This document shows, one piece after another, positions 54,857 through 63,889 of a stretch of 64,000 nt of DNA. Below the pieces are notes generated by a model. The model was given only the letters and a program-made list of their open reading frames with translations. It had not been told where the DNA came from and ran no database searches. The stretch is from NCBI RefSeq assembly GCF_004791585.1, contig NZ_SRUU01000003.1:302087-366086 (forward strand), read 5' to 3'. How positions within the stretch are numbered: position 1 is the first letter of the stretch; each line of letters starts with the position of its first letter. The translations under genes were made by a program, and so were the position numbers. This DNA comes from Mesorhizobium sp. M1C.F.Ca.ET.210.01.1.1 (GTDB lineage: Bacteria > Pseudomonadota > Alphaproteobacteria > Rhizobiales > Rhizobiaceae).

Positions 54857-55335
54857 CGGCAGAAAAACACCCGGCAGCGGCCGATGCGCTGCTCAGCTTC
54901 GAATGCGAGCTTCCCGATCCGCCGGAAAAAGTCTGGCGGGCGCTTACCGAGCCCGAACTGCTCGCGGCCTGGATGATGCCTAACGATATGAAGCCGGAGG
55001 CCGGGAAGCGCTTCGCTTTTGCCGGACCGGACGCGCCGATCGAATGCGAAGTGCTCGAGGCCGAGCCCGGCAGGCTGCTGCGCTACTCCTGGCGCGAGCG
55101 GCCGAGCACAGACCAGTTGCCGGCATTCGACAGCCCCGCCTTCGACAGCGTCGTCACCTTCACGCTCGCGCGCACGATTTCCGGCGGCACGCATCTCAGC
55201 ATCGTCCATGACGGCTTCGTGCTGGCTCAGCAGCCTGTCGTCGCCGTTGCCGGCGCCGGCTGCAGGCTTTCGCTCAGCGCGCGCAAGAACCCGACCGCCG
55301 CCAATGCGCCCTGCATGATGCTGCGCGCGGCCTGA
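54853..55335 (+). CDS. SRPBCC (AHSA1-type) domain protein
   Basis: A 160-aa START-like ligand-binding protein: LLSFECELPDPPEKVWRALTEPELLAAWMMPND and a C-terminal half with VVTFTLARTISGGTHLSIVHDGF. ArsR plus SRPBCC is a common bacterial pair in which the SRPBCC partner binds an unknown hydrophobic ligand. The C-terminus (KNPTAANAPCMMLRAA) departs from the usual helix and may be altered. Start overlaps the ArsR stop (ATGA). Confidence 0.87.
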   Translation: MTAEKHPAAADALLSFECELPDPPEKVWRALTEPELLAAWMMPNDMKPEAGKRFAFAGPDAPIECEVLEAEPGRLLRYSWRERPSTDQLPAFDSPAFDSVVTFTLARTISGGTHLSIVHDGFVLAQQPVVAVAGAGCRLSLSARKNPTAANAPCMMLRAA

Positions 55336-55356
55336 CCAACCGAGGAGACCTAGCTC

Positions 55357-55962
55357 ATGAGCGCCCTTGCCAACCTGGTGCCGATGGTGATCGAGCAGTC
55401 GAGCCGCGGCGAACGCGCCTTCGACATTTTCTCGCGGCTGCTGCGCGAGCGCATCGTCTTCATCAACGGCGAGATCAATGACAGCGTGTCGGCGCTGGTC
55501 TGCGCCCAGCTCCTGTCGCTGGAATCGGACCATCCCGACAAGGAGATATCGATCTACATCAACTCGCCGGGCGGCGTGGTGACCAGCGGCTTCGCCATCT
55601 ACGACACGATGCAGTATATCTCCTGCCCCGTATCGACGGTGTGCATGGGTTTTGCGGCTTCGATGGCCTCCTTCCTCCTGATGGCCGGCACGCCGGGACG
55701 CCGCATCGCGCTCCCCAATACCAGGATCGTGCTGCATCAGCCGCTGGGCGGCTTCCAGGGCCAGGCCTCCGACATCCAGCGCCACGCCGAGGACATTCTG
55801 CGCACCAAGCGCCATATGACGGAACTCTACGCCAAGCATTGCGCCCGGAGCTACGAAGAGGTCGAACGCACGCTCGACCGCGACTATTTCATGACCGCCG
55901 AGGAAGCCAAGGCCTGGGGCCTCGTCGACCATGTCTACGACACACGCAAGAAGGCGGCCTGA
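55357..55962 (+). CDS. clpP: ATP-dependent Clp protease proteolytic subunit (paralogue)
   Basis: A 201-aa serine peptidase of the ClpP family. The triad is present: Ser102 ([16 protein letters not shown]), His127 ([12 protein letters not shown]) and Asp176 ([20 protein letters not shown]). The nucleophile motif reads GFAASMAS in place of GQAASMGA, marking it as a secondary paralogue rather than the housekeeping ClpP of the clpP-clpX operon. The start at 55357 has GAGGAGA upstream. It is monocistronic, followed by a hairpin. Confidence 0.93.
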   Translation: MSALANLVPMVIEQSSRGERAFDIFSRLLRERIVFINGEINDSVSALVCAQLLSLESDHPDKEISIYINSPGGVVTSGFAIYDTMQYISCPVSTVCMGFAASMASFLLMAGTPGRRIALPNTRIVLHQPLGGFQGQASDIQRHAEDILRTKRHMTELYAKHCARSYEEVERTLDRDYFMTAEEAKAWGLVDHVYDTRKKAA

Positions 55963-55969
55963 ACGACGC

Positions 55970-55988
55970 GCGGCAATTTGATTGCCGC
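55970..55988 (+). terminator. Hairpin after clpP
   Basis: GCGGCAAT-TTG-ATTGCCGC is a perfect 8-bp stem with a 3-base loop, beginning 7 bases after the clpP stop. No T tract follows, so only partial termination is likely. Confidence 0.4.
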
Positions 55989-56029
55989 CGCGTCTGGCCT
56001 CGCTTCGGCCGCGGACCTATAGTCGGCGG

Positions 56030-56308
56030 ATGTTCACGCATCCGAAATCCAGCCTGTGCATCGCCTTGGCCGCGTTCGCCGGCCTGCTGACAGCCGGCGC
56101 CGCCTTCGCAGACGACAGTTCGGCGCAGAAACTTCCAGGCGTCAGCGACGACTATCGCATCGCCAAACCTGCGCCGCAGCCGGAACCGGACGACGCGCTG
56201 CCCGCCGGCGGCAACGGCACATTCAAGATCGGCGATACCGACGTCAGGATTTCCGGCAGCATCACCGTCGACATGGCGACAGGCGGCATCAGGCCTCCAA
56301 ACCACTGA
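56030..56308 (+). CDS. Small exported hypothetical protein (92 aa)
   Basis: MFTHPKSSLCIALAAFAGLLTAGAAFA is a clear signal peptide. The mature part is polar, rich in Pro and Asp (PAPQPEPDDALPAGG), and contains IGDTDVRISGSITVDMATGG with a beta-strand pattern. No family is recognised. It follows clpP by 67 bases; a terminator-like hairpin lies 53 bases after its stop. Confidence 0.65.
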   Translation: MFTHPKSSLCIALAAFAGLLTAGAAFADDSSAQKLPGVSDDYRIAKPAPQPEPDDALPAGGNGTFKIGDTDVRISGSITVDMATGGIRPPNH

Positions 56309-56360
56309 GGCGTTTGCCGCCGGTCGGTGAAGCAAATGACCGCCGCCTCACAAAAATGTA

Positions 56361-56397
56361 AGCCCCGCCACTGCTTCCGCAGGTGGACGGGGCTTTC
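56361..56397 (+). terminator. Probable terminator after the small exported protein
   Basis: AAGCCCCG (56361-56368) and CGGGGCTTT (56389-56397) enclose a nested stem (CCACTGC against GCAGGTGG), followed by CTTTC. The stem is strong; the T tract is short. Confidence 0.6.
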
Positions 56398-56896
56398 ATG
56401 GATCTGAAACCCAACTTTAGCCGGGAGTGGACTGCCGGCGTTCTGTTTCGGATGCTACGCGGCATTCAGCCGACGATCCGACTATGGTCTCTGATTGTAC
56501 GGATTCGACAAGTCACGGTTTGTCGGACTGGCGCTCGCGCCTGTCCTGGCACTTATGCCTGCCGCGGCTCCATCAACGCGTGGAGCCTCAAGGGACTGTC
56601 CGGTGGCGTCATGCTCCGCTCCTGGGTCCGTTGCGACAATGTCGTTCGAAGCGCAAATCGCTATTGCCTGCGGCGTCTCGCAGGCCACCTTTGGGTGACG
56701 AGGCCATCGAAAGACGGCCGGCTTCGGTTGACGTTTCGAGACTGCTCCCGTGAGTTGCCGGCGTCAACCGTCGAATAGCCGGTTACCGAAAAATGTGATC
56801 GCTCGGAGGTTACGTCCAGGTAAGTCGAATGCCTTTCGCCGATCGGCCCGAGCGGCTTTTGCGATCATTGTTTCCACAACGCTTTGTCAGGAGCGT
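56398..56896. other. About 500 bases without a supported gene upstream of uvrA
   Basis: No frame with a convincing ribosome-binding site. A TTG-started 67-codon frame at 56495-56698 begins with YGFDKSRFVGLALAPVLALM, which resembles a signal peptide, but its remainder looks random. The region must carry distal promoter elements for uvrA or the remnant of a decayed gene. Confidence 0.4.
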
Positions 56897-56911
56897 GTTC
56901 GGCCTTTGTTC
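56897..56911. promoter_or_regulatory. LexA SOS box upstream of uvrA (GTTC-N7-GTTC)
   Basis: GTTC (56897-56900), GGCCTTT, GTTC (56908-56911) fits the alphaproteobacterial LexA operator exactly. It lies 140 bases upstream of the uvrA start. Confidence 0.8.
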
Positions 56912-57051
56912 TTTCCGCTTGCCCGCCCGCGCGAAAGACGGTTAAACCTCTTGAGGGCGTCACTCGAAGTTGCAGCGAAACGACCTACATAGGGGATGGC
57001 CGGGATGTCCCGCCAATCCAGCAGATTCCAGACCTGAGGCGGCGACCGGCA

Positions 57052-59973
57052 ATGGCCGACCAAAAATACCTTTCCATTCGCGGGGCGCGCGAACACAATC
57101 TCAAGAACGTCGATCTCGACCTGCCGCGCGACAGCCTGATCGTCATGACTGGACTGTCGGGGTCCGGCAAGTCGTCGCTCGCCTTCGACACCATCTATGC
57201 CGAGGGCCAGCGCCGCTATGTCGAAAGTCTCTCGGCCTATGCCCGCCAGTTCCTGGAGATGATGCAGAAGCCGGACGTCGACCAGATCGACGGCCTGTCG
57301 CCCGCCATCTCGATCGAGCAGAAGACCACATCGCGCAACCCGCGCTCGACGGTCGGTACCGTCACCGAGATCTACGACTATATGCGCCTGCTGTTCGCGC
57401 GTGTCGGCATCCCCTATTCGCCGGCCACCGGGCTGCCGATCGAGAGCCAGACGGTCAGCCAGATGGTCGACCGCGTGCTGGCCCTGGAGGAAGGCACGCG
57501 CCTCTATCTGCTGGCGCCGATCGTGCGCGGCCGCAAGGGCGAGTACCGCAAGGAACTCCTGGAACTGCAAAAGAAGGGTTTCCAGCGCGTCAAGGTCGAC
57601 GGCGTCTTCTACGAGATCGCCGACGTGCCGGCGCTGGACAAGAAGTACAAGCATGACATCGACGTGGTCGTCGACCGCATCGTCGTGCGCGGCGACCTCG
57701 CGACGCGGCTTGCGGATTCGATGGAAACCGCGCTGAAGCTCGCCGAGGGCCTCGCCGTGGCCGAGTTCGCCGACAGGCCGCTCGACGCCAGCCAAACGGG
57801 CGAGGACTCGGTCAACAAGTCGAAGAACGAGACGCATGAGCGCATCATGTTCTCGGAAAAATTCGCCTGCCCGGTGTCCGGCTTCACCATTCCCGAGATA
57901 GAGCCCAGGCTGTTCTCCTTCAACAATCCGTTCGGGGCCTGCCCGACCTGCGACGGCCTGGGCAGCCAGCGCGCGATCGACGCCAACCTCGTCGTGCCGG
58001 ACGAGAACGTCTCGCTGCGCGACGGCGCGATCAGCCCTTGGGCCAAGTCGACCTCGCCCTATTACGCGCAGACGCTGGAAGCGCTCGGCAAGGCCTACGG
58101 CTTCAAGCTCGGCGACAAATTCAAGGATCTGAGCGCCGAGGCGCAACAGGCCGTGCTGCATGGCACGGGCGAGCGCGAGATCACCTTCCAGTATGACGAC
58201 GGCCTGCGCTCCTATAAGACCACCAAGACTTTCGAGGGCGTCATCCCCAATCTCGACCGGCGCTGGAAGGAGACGGAATCGGCCTGGATGCGCGAGGAGA
58301 TCGAGCGCTTCATGTCGGCCACCCCCTGCCCCGCTTGCAACGGCTACCGGCTGAAGCCCGAAGCGCTCGCGGTCAAGATCGCCGGCAAGCACATCGGCGA
58401 GGTGACCGAGCTTTCGATCCGCAAGGCCGATCGGTGGTTCACCGACCTGCCGGCGCAGCTCAACGAGAAGCAGAAAGAGATCGCGGTCCGCGTGCTCAAG
58501 GAAATCCGCGAGCGGCTGCGCTTCTTGAACGATGTCGGCCTCGACTACCTGACCCTGTCGCGCAATTCCGGCACGTTGTCGGGCGGCGAGAGCCAGCGCA
58601 TCCGACTCGCTTCGCAGATCGGCTCCGGCCTGACCGGCGTGCTCTATGTCCTGGACGAGCCTTCGATCGGCCTGCACCAGCGCGACAATGCGCGCCTGCT
58701 CGATACCCTGAAACACCTGCGCGACATCGGCAACACGGTGATCGTCGTCGAGCATGACGAGGATGCCATCCTGCATGCCGACTATGTCGTCGACATCGGC
58801 CCGGCCGCCGGCATCCATGGCGGCCAGATCATCGCGCAAGGCACGCCGCAGCAAATCATGGCCACACCCGCCTCGATCACCGGCAAATATCTGTCGGGCG
58901 AGCTCGAAGTGGCGACTCCGGAGGTGCGCCGCGAGGCGAAGAAAAACCGGCGCATCAAGGTGGTCGGCGCGCGCGGCAACAACCTGAAGAATGTCACGGC
59001 GGAAATCCCGCTCGGCACCTTCACCTGCGTCACCGGCGTCTCCGGCGGCGGCAAGTCGACCTTCCTGATCGAGACGCTGTTCAAGGCGGCCTCGCGCCGC
59101 ATCATGGGCTCGCGCGAGCATCCGGCCGAGCATGACCGCATCGAGGGCCTGGAATTCCTCGACAAGGTCATCGACATCGACCAGTCGCCGATCGGCCGCA
59201 CGCCGCGTTCCAACCCGGCGACCTATACCGGCGCCTTCACGCCGATCCGCGACTGGTTCGCGGGCCTCCCCGAAGCCAAGGCGCGCGGCTACCAGCCGGG
59301 GCGCTTCTCCTTCAACGTCAAGGGCGGCCGCTGCGAAGCCTGCCAGGGCGACGGCGTCATCAAGATCGAGATGCACTTCCTGCCGGACGTCTACGTCACC
59401 TGCGACGTCTGCCACGGCAAGCGCTACAACCGCGAGACGCTCGACGTGCTGTTCAAGGGCAAGTCGATCGCCGACGTGCTCGACATGACGGTCGAGGAAG
59501 GCGTCGACTTCTTCTCCGCCGTGCCCGGCGTTCGCGACAAGCTGGAAACTCTGAAGCAGGTCGGCCTCGGCTACATCCATATCGGCCAGCAGGCGACGAC
59601 GCTGTCGGGCGGCGAGGCGCAGCGCATCAAGCTCGCCAAGGAACTGTCGCGCAAGGCGACCGGCAAGACGCTCTACATCCTCGACGAGCCGACCACCGGC
59701 CTGCACTTCCACGATGTCGCCAAGCTGCTCGAAGTGCTGCATGAACTGGTCGACCAGGGCAACACAGTAGTGGTCATCGAGCACAATCTCGAGGTGATCA
59801 AGACCGCCGACTGGGTGCTCGACCTCGGCCCCGAAGGCGGCGACGGCGGTGGCGAATTGGTTGCGTCGGGCACGCCGGAAGCGATCGTGCGCGAAAAGCG
59901 CAGCTACACCGGCCAGTTCCTCAAGGAACTTCTGGAGCGGCGCCCCGGAGGCAAGCGCGAAGCGGCCGAGTGA
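57052..59973 (+). CDS. uvrA: Excinuclease ABC subunit A
   Basis: DNA-damage recognition ATPase of nucleotide excision repair. The 973-aa protein has two ABC modules with Walker [10 protein letters not shown] and GVSGGGKST and LSGGE signatures in each half ([31 protein letters not shown]). Zinc fingers lie around CPVSGF...CPTCDG and CEACQGDG...CDVCHG. The start [20 protein letters not shown] at 57052 is the family N-terminus; an in-frame extension upstream is not conserved. The stop shares a base with the next start (TGATG). Confidence 0.98.
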   Translation: MADQKYLSIRGAREHNLKNVDLDLPRDSLIVMTGLSGSGKSSLAFDTIYAEGQRRYVESLSAYARQFLEMMQKPDVDQIDGLSPAISIEQKTTSRNPRSTVGTVTEIYDYMRLLFARVGIPYSPATGLPIESQTVSQMVDRVLALEEGTRLYLLAPIVRGRKGEYRKELLELQKKGFQRVKVDGVFYEIADVPALDKKYKHDIDVVVDRIVVRGDLATRLADSMETALKLAEGLAVAEFADRPLDASQTGEDSVNKSKNETHERIMFSEKFACPVSGFTIPEIEPRLFSFNNPFGACPTCDGLGSQRAIDANLVVPDENVSLRDGAISPWAKSTSPYYAQTLEALGKAYGFKLGDKFKDLSAEAQQAVLHGTGEREITFQYDDGLRSYKTTKTFEGVIPNLDRRWKETESAWMREEIERFMSATPCPACNGYRLKPEALAVKIAGKHIGEVTELSIRKADRWFTDLPAQLNEKQKEIAVRVLKEIRERLRFLNDVGLDYLTLSRNSGTLSGGESQRIRLASQIGSGLTGVLYVLDEPSIGLHQRDNARLLDTLKHLRDIGNTVIVVEHDEDAILHADYVVDIGPAAGIHGGQIIAQGTPQQIMATPASITGKYLSGELEVATPEVRREAKKNRRIKVVGARGNNLKNVTAEIPLGTFTCVTGVSGGGKSTFLIETLFKAASRRIMGSREHPAEHDRIEGLEFLDKVIDIDQSPIGRTPRSNPATYTGAFTPIRDWFAGLPEAKARGYQPGRFSFNVKGGRCEACQGDGVIKIEMHFLPDVYVTCDVCHGKRYNRETLDVLFKGKSIADVLDMTVEEGVDFFSAVPGVRDKLETLKQVGLGYIHIGQQATTLSGGEAQRIKLAKELSRKATGKTLYILDEPTTGLHFHDVAKLLEVLHELVDQGNTVVVIEHNLEVIKTADWVLDLGPEGGDGGGELVASGTPEAIVREKRSYTGQFLKELLERRPGGKREAAE

Positions 59974-60383
59974 TGGCAAACAACGGCCTCGTCTCTGTCG
60001 AAAGCCGCTTCAGCGTCGGTGAAACCATCGACCGGCTGGTCGAGACCGTCACCCGGGCGGGATTGCGCGTATTCGCCCGGATCGACCATGCCGCCGGCGC
60101 GCATGAAATCGGAGCTTCGCTGCGCCCGACTGAATTGTTGATCTTCGGCCATCCCAAGGGCGGGACGCCGCTGATGCAGGACCAGCAGCTTGCGGGGATC
60201 GATCTGCCTATCAAGGCGCTGGCCTGGCAGGATGCGCAAGGCAAGGTCTGGCTGTCCCACAGCGATGCGCATTGGCTGGCCGAGCGCCACGGGCTTGGCG
60301 ACACAAGCCACAATGCGGTCGCGGCAATTGCCGCAGGCATGGCAAAGGTGGTCGCGGCCGCTGCCGGAGTCGATCAATCATGA
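59973..60383 (+). CDS. DUF302 domain protein
   Basis: A 136-aa soluble protein: GLVSVESRFSVGETIDRLVETVTRAGLRVFARIDH, then RPTELLIFGHPKGGTPLMQDQQLAGIDLPIKALAWQD, the DUF302 pattern. Function unknown. It starts on the uvrA stop (TGATG) and its own stop overlaps the next gene (ATGA), so the three are translated as one unit, probably under the SOS box. Confidence 0.88.
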   Translation: MANNGLVSVESRFSVGETIDRLVETVTRAGLRVFARIDHAAGAHEIGASLRPTELLIFGHPKGGTPLMQDQQLAGIDLPIKALAWQDAQGKVWLSHSDAHWLAERHGLGDTSHNAVAAIAAGMAKVVAAAAGVDQS

Positions 60384-60838
60384 GACTTGCCCGGCCCAAA
60401 GATCTTGCAGCCATCGTCGCACTGACCACCGAAGCCTACGCCCCCTACACCGCTCTGCTCGGCGCGCCGCCCATCCCGGTCACCGAAGACTACGCGCCGC
60501 GCATCGAGCACAGCGAAATCTGGCTGCTCCAAGAGGATGGACAACTGGCCGGGCTGATCGTCCTCGAACGGCATCCAGATCACGCCATGATCTTCAGCGT
60601 CGCCGTAGCACCTGCCTTCCAGGGCAGGAAGCTCGGCATCAGGTTGCTCAACTTCGCCGACGAGCAAGCCCGACTGTGGGCGGTACCGGAGGTGCGGCTC
60701 TACACCAATTCGCGCATGGAACGGAACATCGCGCTCTATTCGGCCTATGGCTATCGCGAGACGGGCCGGCGGCCCAATCCGTACCGGCCGGGATGGACTG
60801 TGGTCGATATGGCCAAGCCCGTCGACAGAGTGGCCTGA
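60380..60838 (+). CDS. GNAT family N-acetyltransferase
   Basis: A 152-aa acetyltransferase: MRLARPKDLAAIVALTTEAYAPYTALLG at the N-terminus, with the acetyl-CoA loop VAPAFQGRKLGIRLLNFADEQA and RLYTNSRMERNIALYSAYGYRETGRR. Acceptor unknown. It overlaps the DUF302 stop by 4 bases and lies 27 bases before the DUF72 gene. Confidence 0.9.
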   Translation: MRLARPKDLAAIVALTTEAYAPYTALLGAPPIPVTEDYAPRIEHSEIWLLQEDGQLAGLIVLERHPDHAMIFSVAVAPAFQGRKLGIRLLNFADEQARLWAVPEVRLYTNSRMERNIALYSAYGYRETGRRPNPYRPGWTVVDMAKPVDRVA

Positions 60839-60865
60839 TCAATTCGCAAAACTGGGAGGAAGACG

Positions 60866-61672
60866 ATGACCAGCCAAGGAAAGATCCGCTCCGGCATGGG
60901 CGGCTGGACCTTCGAGCCCTGGGACACGTCCTTCTATCCGGACAAGCTGTCGAAGGCCAAGCAACTCCACTATGCAAGCCGCCAGGTGACAAGCATCGAA
61001 GTCAATGGCACTTACTATTCCAGCTTCAAGGAGCCGACCTTCGTCAAATGGGCCAGCGAGGCGCCTGACGGATTCGTCTATTCGCTGAAAGGCAACCGCT
61101 TCGTCACCAACCGCCGCGTGCTGGGCGAAGCGGGCGAATCGATGATGCGTTTTCTCGGCTCAGGCGTCGCCGCGCTCGGTGACAAGCTGGGGCCGATCCT
61201 GTGGCAGTTCGCGCCGACGAAGAAATTCGACGCGGATGATTTCGAAGCGTTCCTCAAGCTCTTGCCGGATAAGCAGGACGGCGTGCCGCTGCGCCATGCG
61301 CTGGAAGTCAGGCATGACAGCTTCATCGTGCCGGAGTTTCCGGCGCTGGCACGCAAATACAATGCCGCGATCGTCTACGCCGACCACGCCAAATATCCGG
61401 CGATCGCCGACGTCACTGGCGACTTCGTCTATGCGCGGCTGCAGACCGGCAGCGATGACAATCCCGACTGCTACACGCCAAAGGGGCTCGACGAATGGGC
61501 GGCGCGGGTGAAAACCTGGGCGCAAGGCGGGCAGCCGGCCGACCTGCCGCGCGCCGATCCCAAGATCGATGCGCCGGTCAAGCCGCGCGACGTCTTCGCC
61601 TACTTCATCACCGAGGGCAAGGTGCGCGCGCCCTTCGGCGCCATGGCGCTGATGAAGAGGGTGACCGCTTAA
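60866..61672 (+). CDS. DUF72 (YecE-like) protein
   Basis: A 268-aa TIM-barrel-like protein of the DUF72 family: KIRSGMGGWTFEPWDTSFYPDKLSKAKQLHYASRQVTSIEVNGTYYSSFKEPT and the internal LGPILWQFAPTKKF, ALEVRHDSFI and FVYARLQTG blocks. Function unresolved. GGGAGG sits 8 bases before the ATG. It is the fourth gene after uvrA on this strand. Confidence 0.92.
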   Translation: MTSQGKIRSGMGGWTFEPWDTSFYPDKLSKAKQLHYASRQVTSIEVNGTYYSSFKEPTFVKWASEAPDGFVYSLKGNRFVTNRRVLGEAGESMMRFLGSGVAALGDKLGPILWQFAPTKKFDADDFEAFLKLLPDKQDGVPLRHALEVRHDSFIVPEFPALARKYNAAIVYADHAKYPAIADVTGDFVYARLQTGSDDNPDCYTPKGLDEWAARVKTWAQGGQPADLPRADPKIDAPVKPRDVFAYFITEGKVRAPFGAMALMKRVTA

Positions 61673-61817
61673 GCGGCGAGTCTTTGCCGCGGTCGGAACT
61701 TGCCGGGCACCTCGACCGTTTTGCCTATCTCGCCGGGGCCGGTTTTCATAGCGGCTGAACGAGCAGAACGCCGGCCAGGGCTGCGGTATCGGGAGAACCG
61801 GAAGAAAGCGAGGTGAG

Positions 61818-62075
61818 ATGGCTGTCATCCTCATAGGGGTGTTGCTCACCGTCGCCGGGATTGTGTACTTGGCGGGTGCAGTCCTCTGGCGCGGGCAACT
61901 TAGCGATCCGGCACCTGCAGCCTCGGATCGCCAGAAGCCAAACCTCGCAACGTCTGGCCCGACGCTTGAGCCACGCCGGCGCGGCCTCGGTTTCCTAGGC
62001 CTTTCACAGAATTGGCCAGGTCTGCTGATGATGGCGGTCGGCCTTATCCTGCTATTGTTGGTAGTGATCCTGTAA
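61818..62075 (+). CDS. Small two-span membrane protein (85 aa)
   Basis: Two hydrophobic segments (about residues 2-24 and 65-84) flank a hydrophilic loop with PAPAASDRQKPNLATSGPTLEPRRRG. GAGGTGAG lies close to the ATG. No family recognised. It is separated from DUF72 by 145 bases. Confidence 0.65.
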   Translation: MAVILIGVLLTVAGIVYLAGAVLWRGQLSDPAPAASDRQKPNLATSGPTLEPRRRGLGFLGLSQNWPGLLMMAVGLILLLLVVIL

Positions 62076-62186
62076 CGCAGGAATTTCCGGCATCTTCACC
62101 GCAATCGTAACGCAATCGATACTTCCTTGCCGCACAAATGCACCTACGCCAGGTTGTAGAAGCCCGGCGTCGGCAAGGACGGGTGC

Positions 62187-63332
62187 ATGCTGCTCGACTA
62201 CAACTCATTGCTGCTGGCCGTCGGCTTCTCCGCCGCTTGCCTCAGCCTCACGCTGTTCGGAACCTGGCTGACCGCCCGCTCCGACAAGTTCCTGCTGACA
62301 TGGGCAATCAGCGTGCTGGTCATTGTGGCCGAGGTCTTTGTCTATGATGCCTATATCGAAGCGCCCGGAACGGCTCTCGGCGTCCTGACGGTGGCACTGC
62401 TGCTGTTCGGTTTCTCGGTGATGATGGGCGCCGCTTACCAGTTCCGGACCGGCCATTCTCCGCTGCCGCGCATCGCCCTTGGCGCCGGCATCTCCTTTGC
62501 CGTCGCGCTGCCGCCCATGGCGCTCGGCTATGACGGACTGGGCTTCATGTTCGACAATTCGCTTGCCGCGCTGCTTCTGTTCGGCACGGCGCATGAATAT
62601 TGGAAAGGCCGCGCGGAGGCGCCGGCGCAGCTCATTGGCGTGGCGCTGCTCTACTCGCTGACCGCGGCGTCCTTCGTGCTGTGCGCGGCTGTTTTGGCGT
62701 GGGACGGCAAGCTCGTCCTCGGTCACGCACCGAACAACTGGGCAGAGGATCTGAGCCTGGTCATCGTCATCGCCTCGATGACCGGCATCGGCGCGCTGTC
62801 GCTGGCGCTCAACCAGGGGCGGCTCGCGCGCCATCACCAGCGCGAGGCGCAGACCGATGCACTGACCGGGCTGCTCAACCGCCGCGCCTTGTTCGCCCTC
62901 CATGGCAAGCTGCCCGTCGGCGCCTTCACGGCGGTGGTGGTGTTCGACCTCGACGGCTTCAAGGCGATCAACGACCAGCACGGCCACGCCGCCGGCGACG
63001 AGGTGCTGAAGGTGTTTGCCGAAGAACTCTTCGGCAACCTGCGCCCGAACGATGTCGCCGCCCGCATGGGCGGCGAGGAATTTGCGCTGGTGCTGAAGCG
63101 AACCCTGCCGGAGATGGTCGAGAGTACGGCCGAACGTATAAGGATGGCATTCGCGGCGCGAACGATCGAAACAGAGACGGGCCGGTTGAAATGCACGGTG
63201 AGCGCCGGCTTCGCCTTCGGCAGCAACGAAGGCGCGAGCTTCGATAAGGTGCTCAGCGCCGCCGACAAGGCGCTTTATGCGGCCAAGCGCGGCGGCCGCA
63301 ACCGCGTGCTCGACTTTCGACGCTGCGCTTGA
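62187..63332 (+). CDS. Membrane-bound diguanylate cyclase (GGDEF)
   Basis: A 381-aa protein with about six membrane spans in the first 210 residues followed by a GGDEF domain. The active site reads GGEEF (near residue 295), preceded five residues upstream by RPND, an intact RxxD inhibitory site for product feedback. The signature TDALTGLLNRRALF opens the domain and SAADKALYAAKRGGRNRV closes it. It should make cyclic di-GMP from GTP. The signal sensed by the membrane part is unknown. AAGGA is spaced 7 bases before ATG 62187. Confidence 0.94.
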   Translation: MLLDYNSLLLAVGFSAACLSLTLFGTWLTARSDKFLLTWAISVLVIVAEVFVYDAYIEAPGTALGVLTVALLLFGFSVMMGAAYQFRTGHSPLPRIALGAGISFAVALPPMALGYDGLGFMFDNSLAALLLFGTAHEYWKGRAEAPAQLIGVALLYSLTAASFVLCAAVLAWDGKLVLGHAPNNWAEDLSLVIVIASMTGIGALSLALNQGRLARHHQREAQTDALTGLLNRRALFALHGKLPVGAFTAVVVFDLDGFKAINDQHGHAAGDEVLKVFAEELFGNLRPNDVAARMGGEEFALVLKRTLPEMVESTAERIRMAFAARTIETETGRLKCTVSAGFAFGSNEGASFDKVLSAADKALYAAKRGGRNRVLDFRRCA

Positions 63333-63345
63333 GACTTGCCAGCCG

Positions 63346-63522
63346 TCAGTGGCGCCCGATCACTTCATTGTAGGTGTCGAGGTCGACGTAAAAAACCTTG
63401 GTTATTTCGCCCAGCAGATCGTCCTCGTCGTAGCCTTGCGACATCAGGATGTTGATCGCCGTCATGATGTCCACGCGTTCAATGAGGCGTCGCTTCTGAT
63501 AGTCCTCGACAAAACGTTCCAT
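63346..63522 (-). CDS. Small hypothetical protein (58 aa)
   Basis: MERFVEDYQKRRLIERVDIMT and DDLLGEITKVFYVDLDTYNEVIG suggest a compact helical protein. The start at 63522 has AGGGGAAGG upstream; the frame is open to 63570 but that part is unlikely to be coding. It converges with the diguanylate cyclase gene, leaving a 13-base gap. Function unknown. Confidence 0.65.
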   Translation of the reverse strand: MERFVEDYQKRRLIERVDIMTAINILMSQGYDEDDLLGEITKVFYVDLDTYNEVIGRH

Positions 63523-63570
63523 CGCCTTCCCCTGGCAAGTTCTTTGTTGGACGCATTGACCGACAATCAC

Positions 63571-63889
63571 TGGGGAAAGCTAGGCGGGCTTGCTTGCGTG
63601 GAACTTGCGGCCGCCCCGCCCCTTCCCTTCATTCGCGACTGGTACGGAAAGCGGCCGACTCACCAAGGCCAAGAAAAGACTAGCATGCCGTACTATTGAC
63701 GCCAGAGCCCTGAACAACTTCGTCTTCCTTGGGCGCAGCGACGCGAAGTGGAGTGGAGACCCAAGGATCCATCCCGTTACTTCGGAGCGTCACTAACGGT
63801 GCAGAATTTGGAATGGTTGAAGCGCCGCGCAAAGAATCTATTCTGTCGCGCAGTGCTCCTCGACCAGCGTCACGGCATGGCAACTGTGT
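63571..63889. other. Region between the 58-aa gene and the transposase end
   Basis: No supported gene on either strand. It should contain the promoter of the 58-aa gene and probably one boundary of the insertion element, which cannot be delimited from sequence alone because IS110 elements lack clear terminal inverted repeats. Confidence 0.4.

Noticed and set aside
56495..56698. 67-codon frame with a signal-like N-terminus
   Set aside because: TTG start without a ribosome-binding site and non-protein-like remainder; kept only as a remark on the intergenic region.
56887..59979. 1030-codon open frame on the minus strand
   Set aside because: Exact shadow of uvrA with random-looking composition; the plus strand carries all UvrA motifs.
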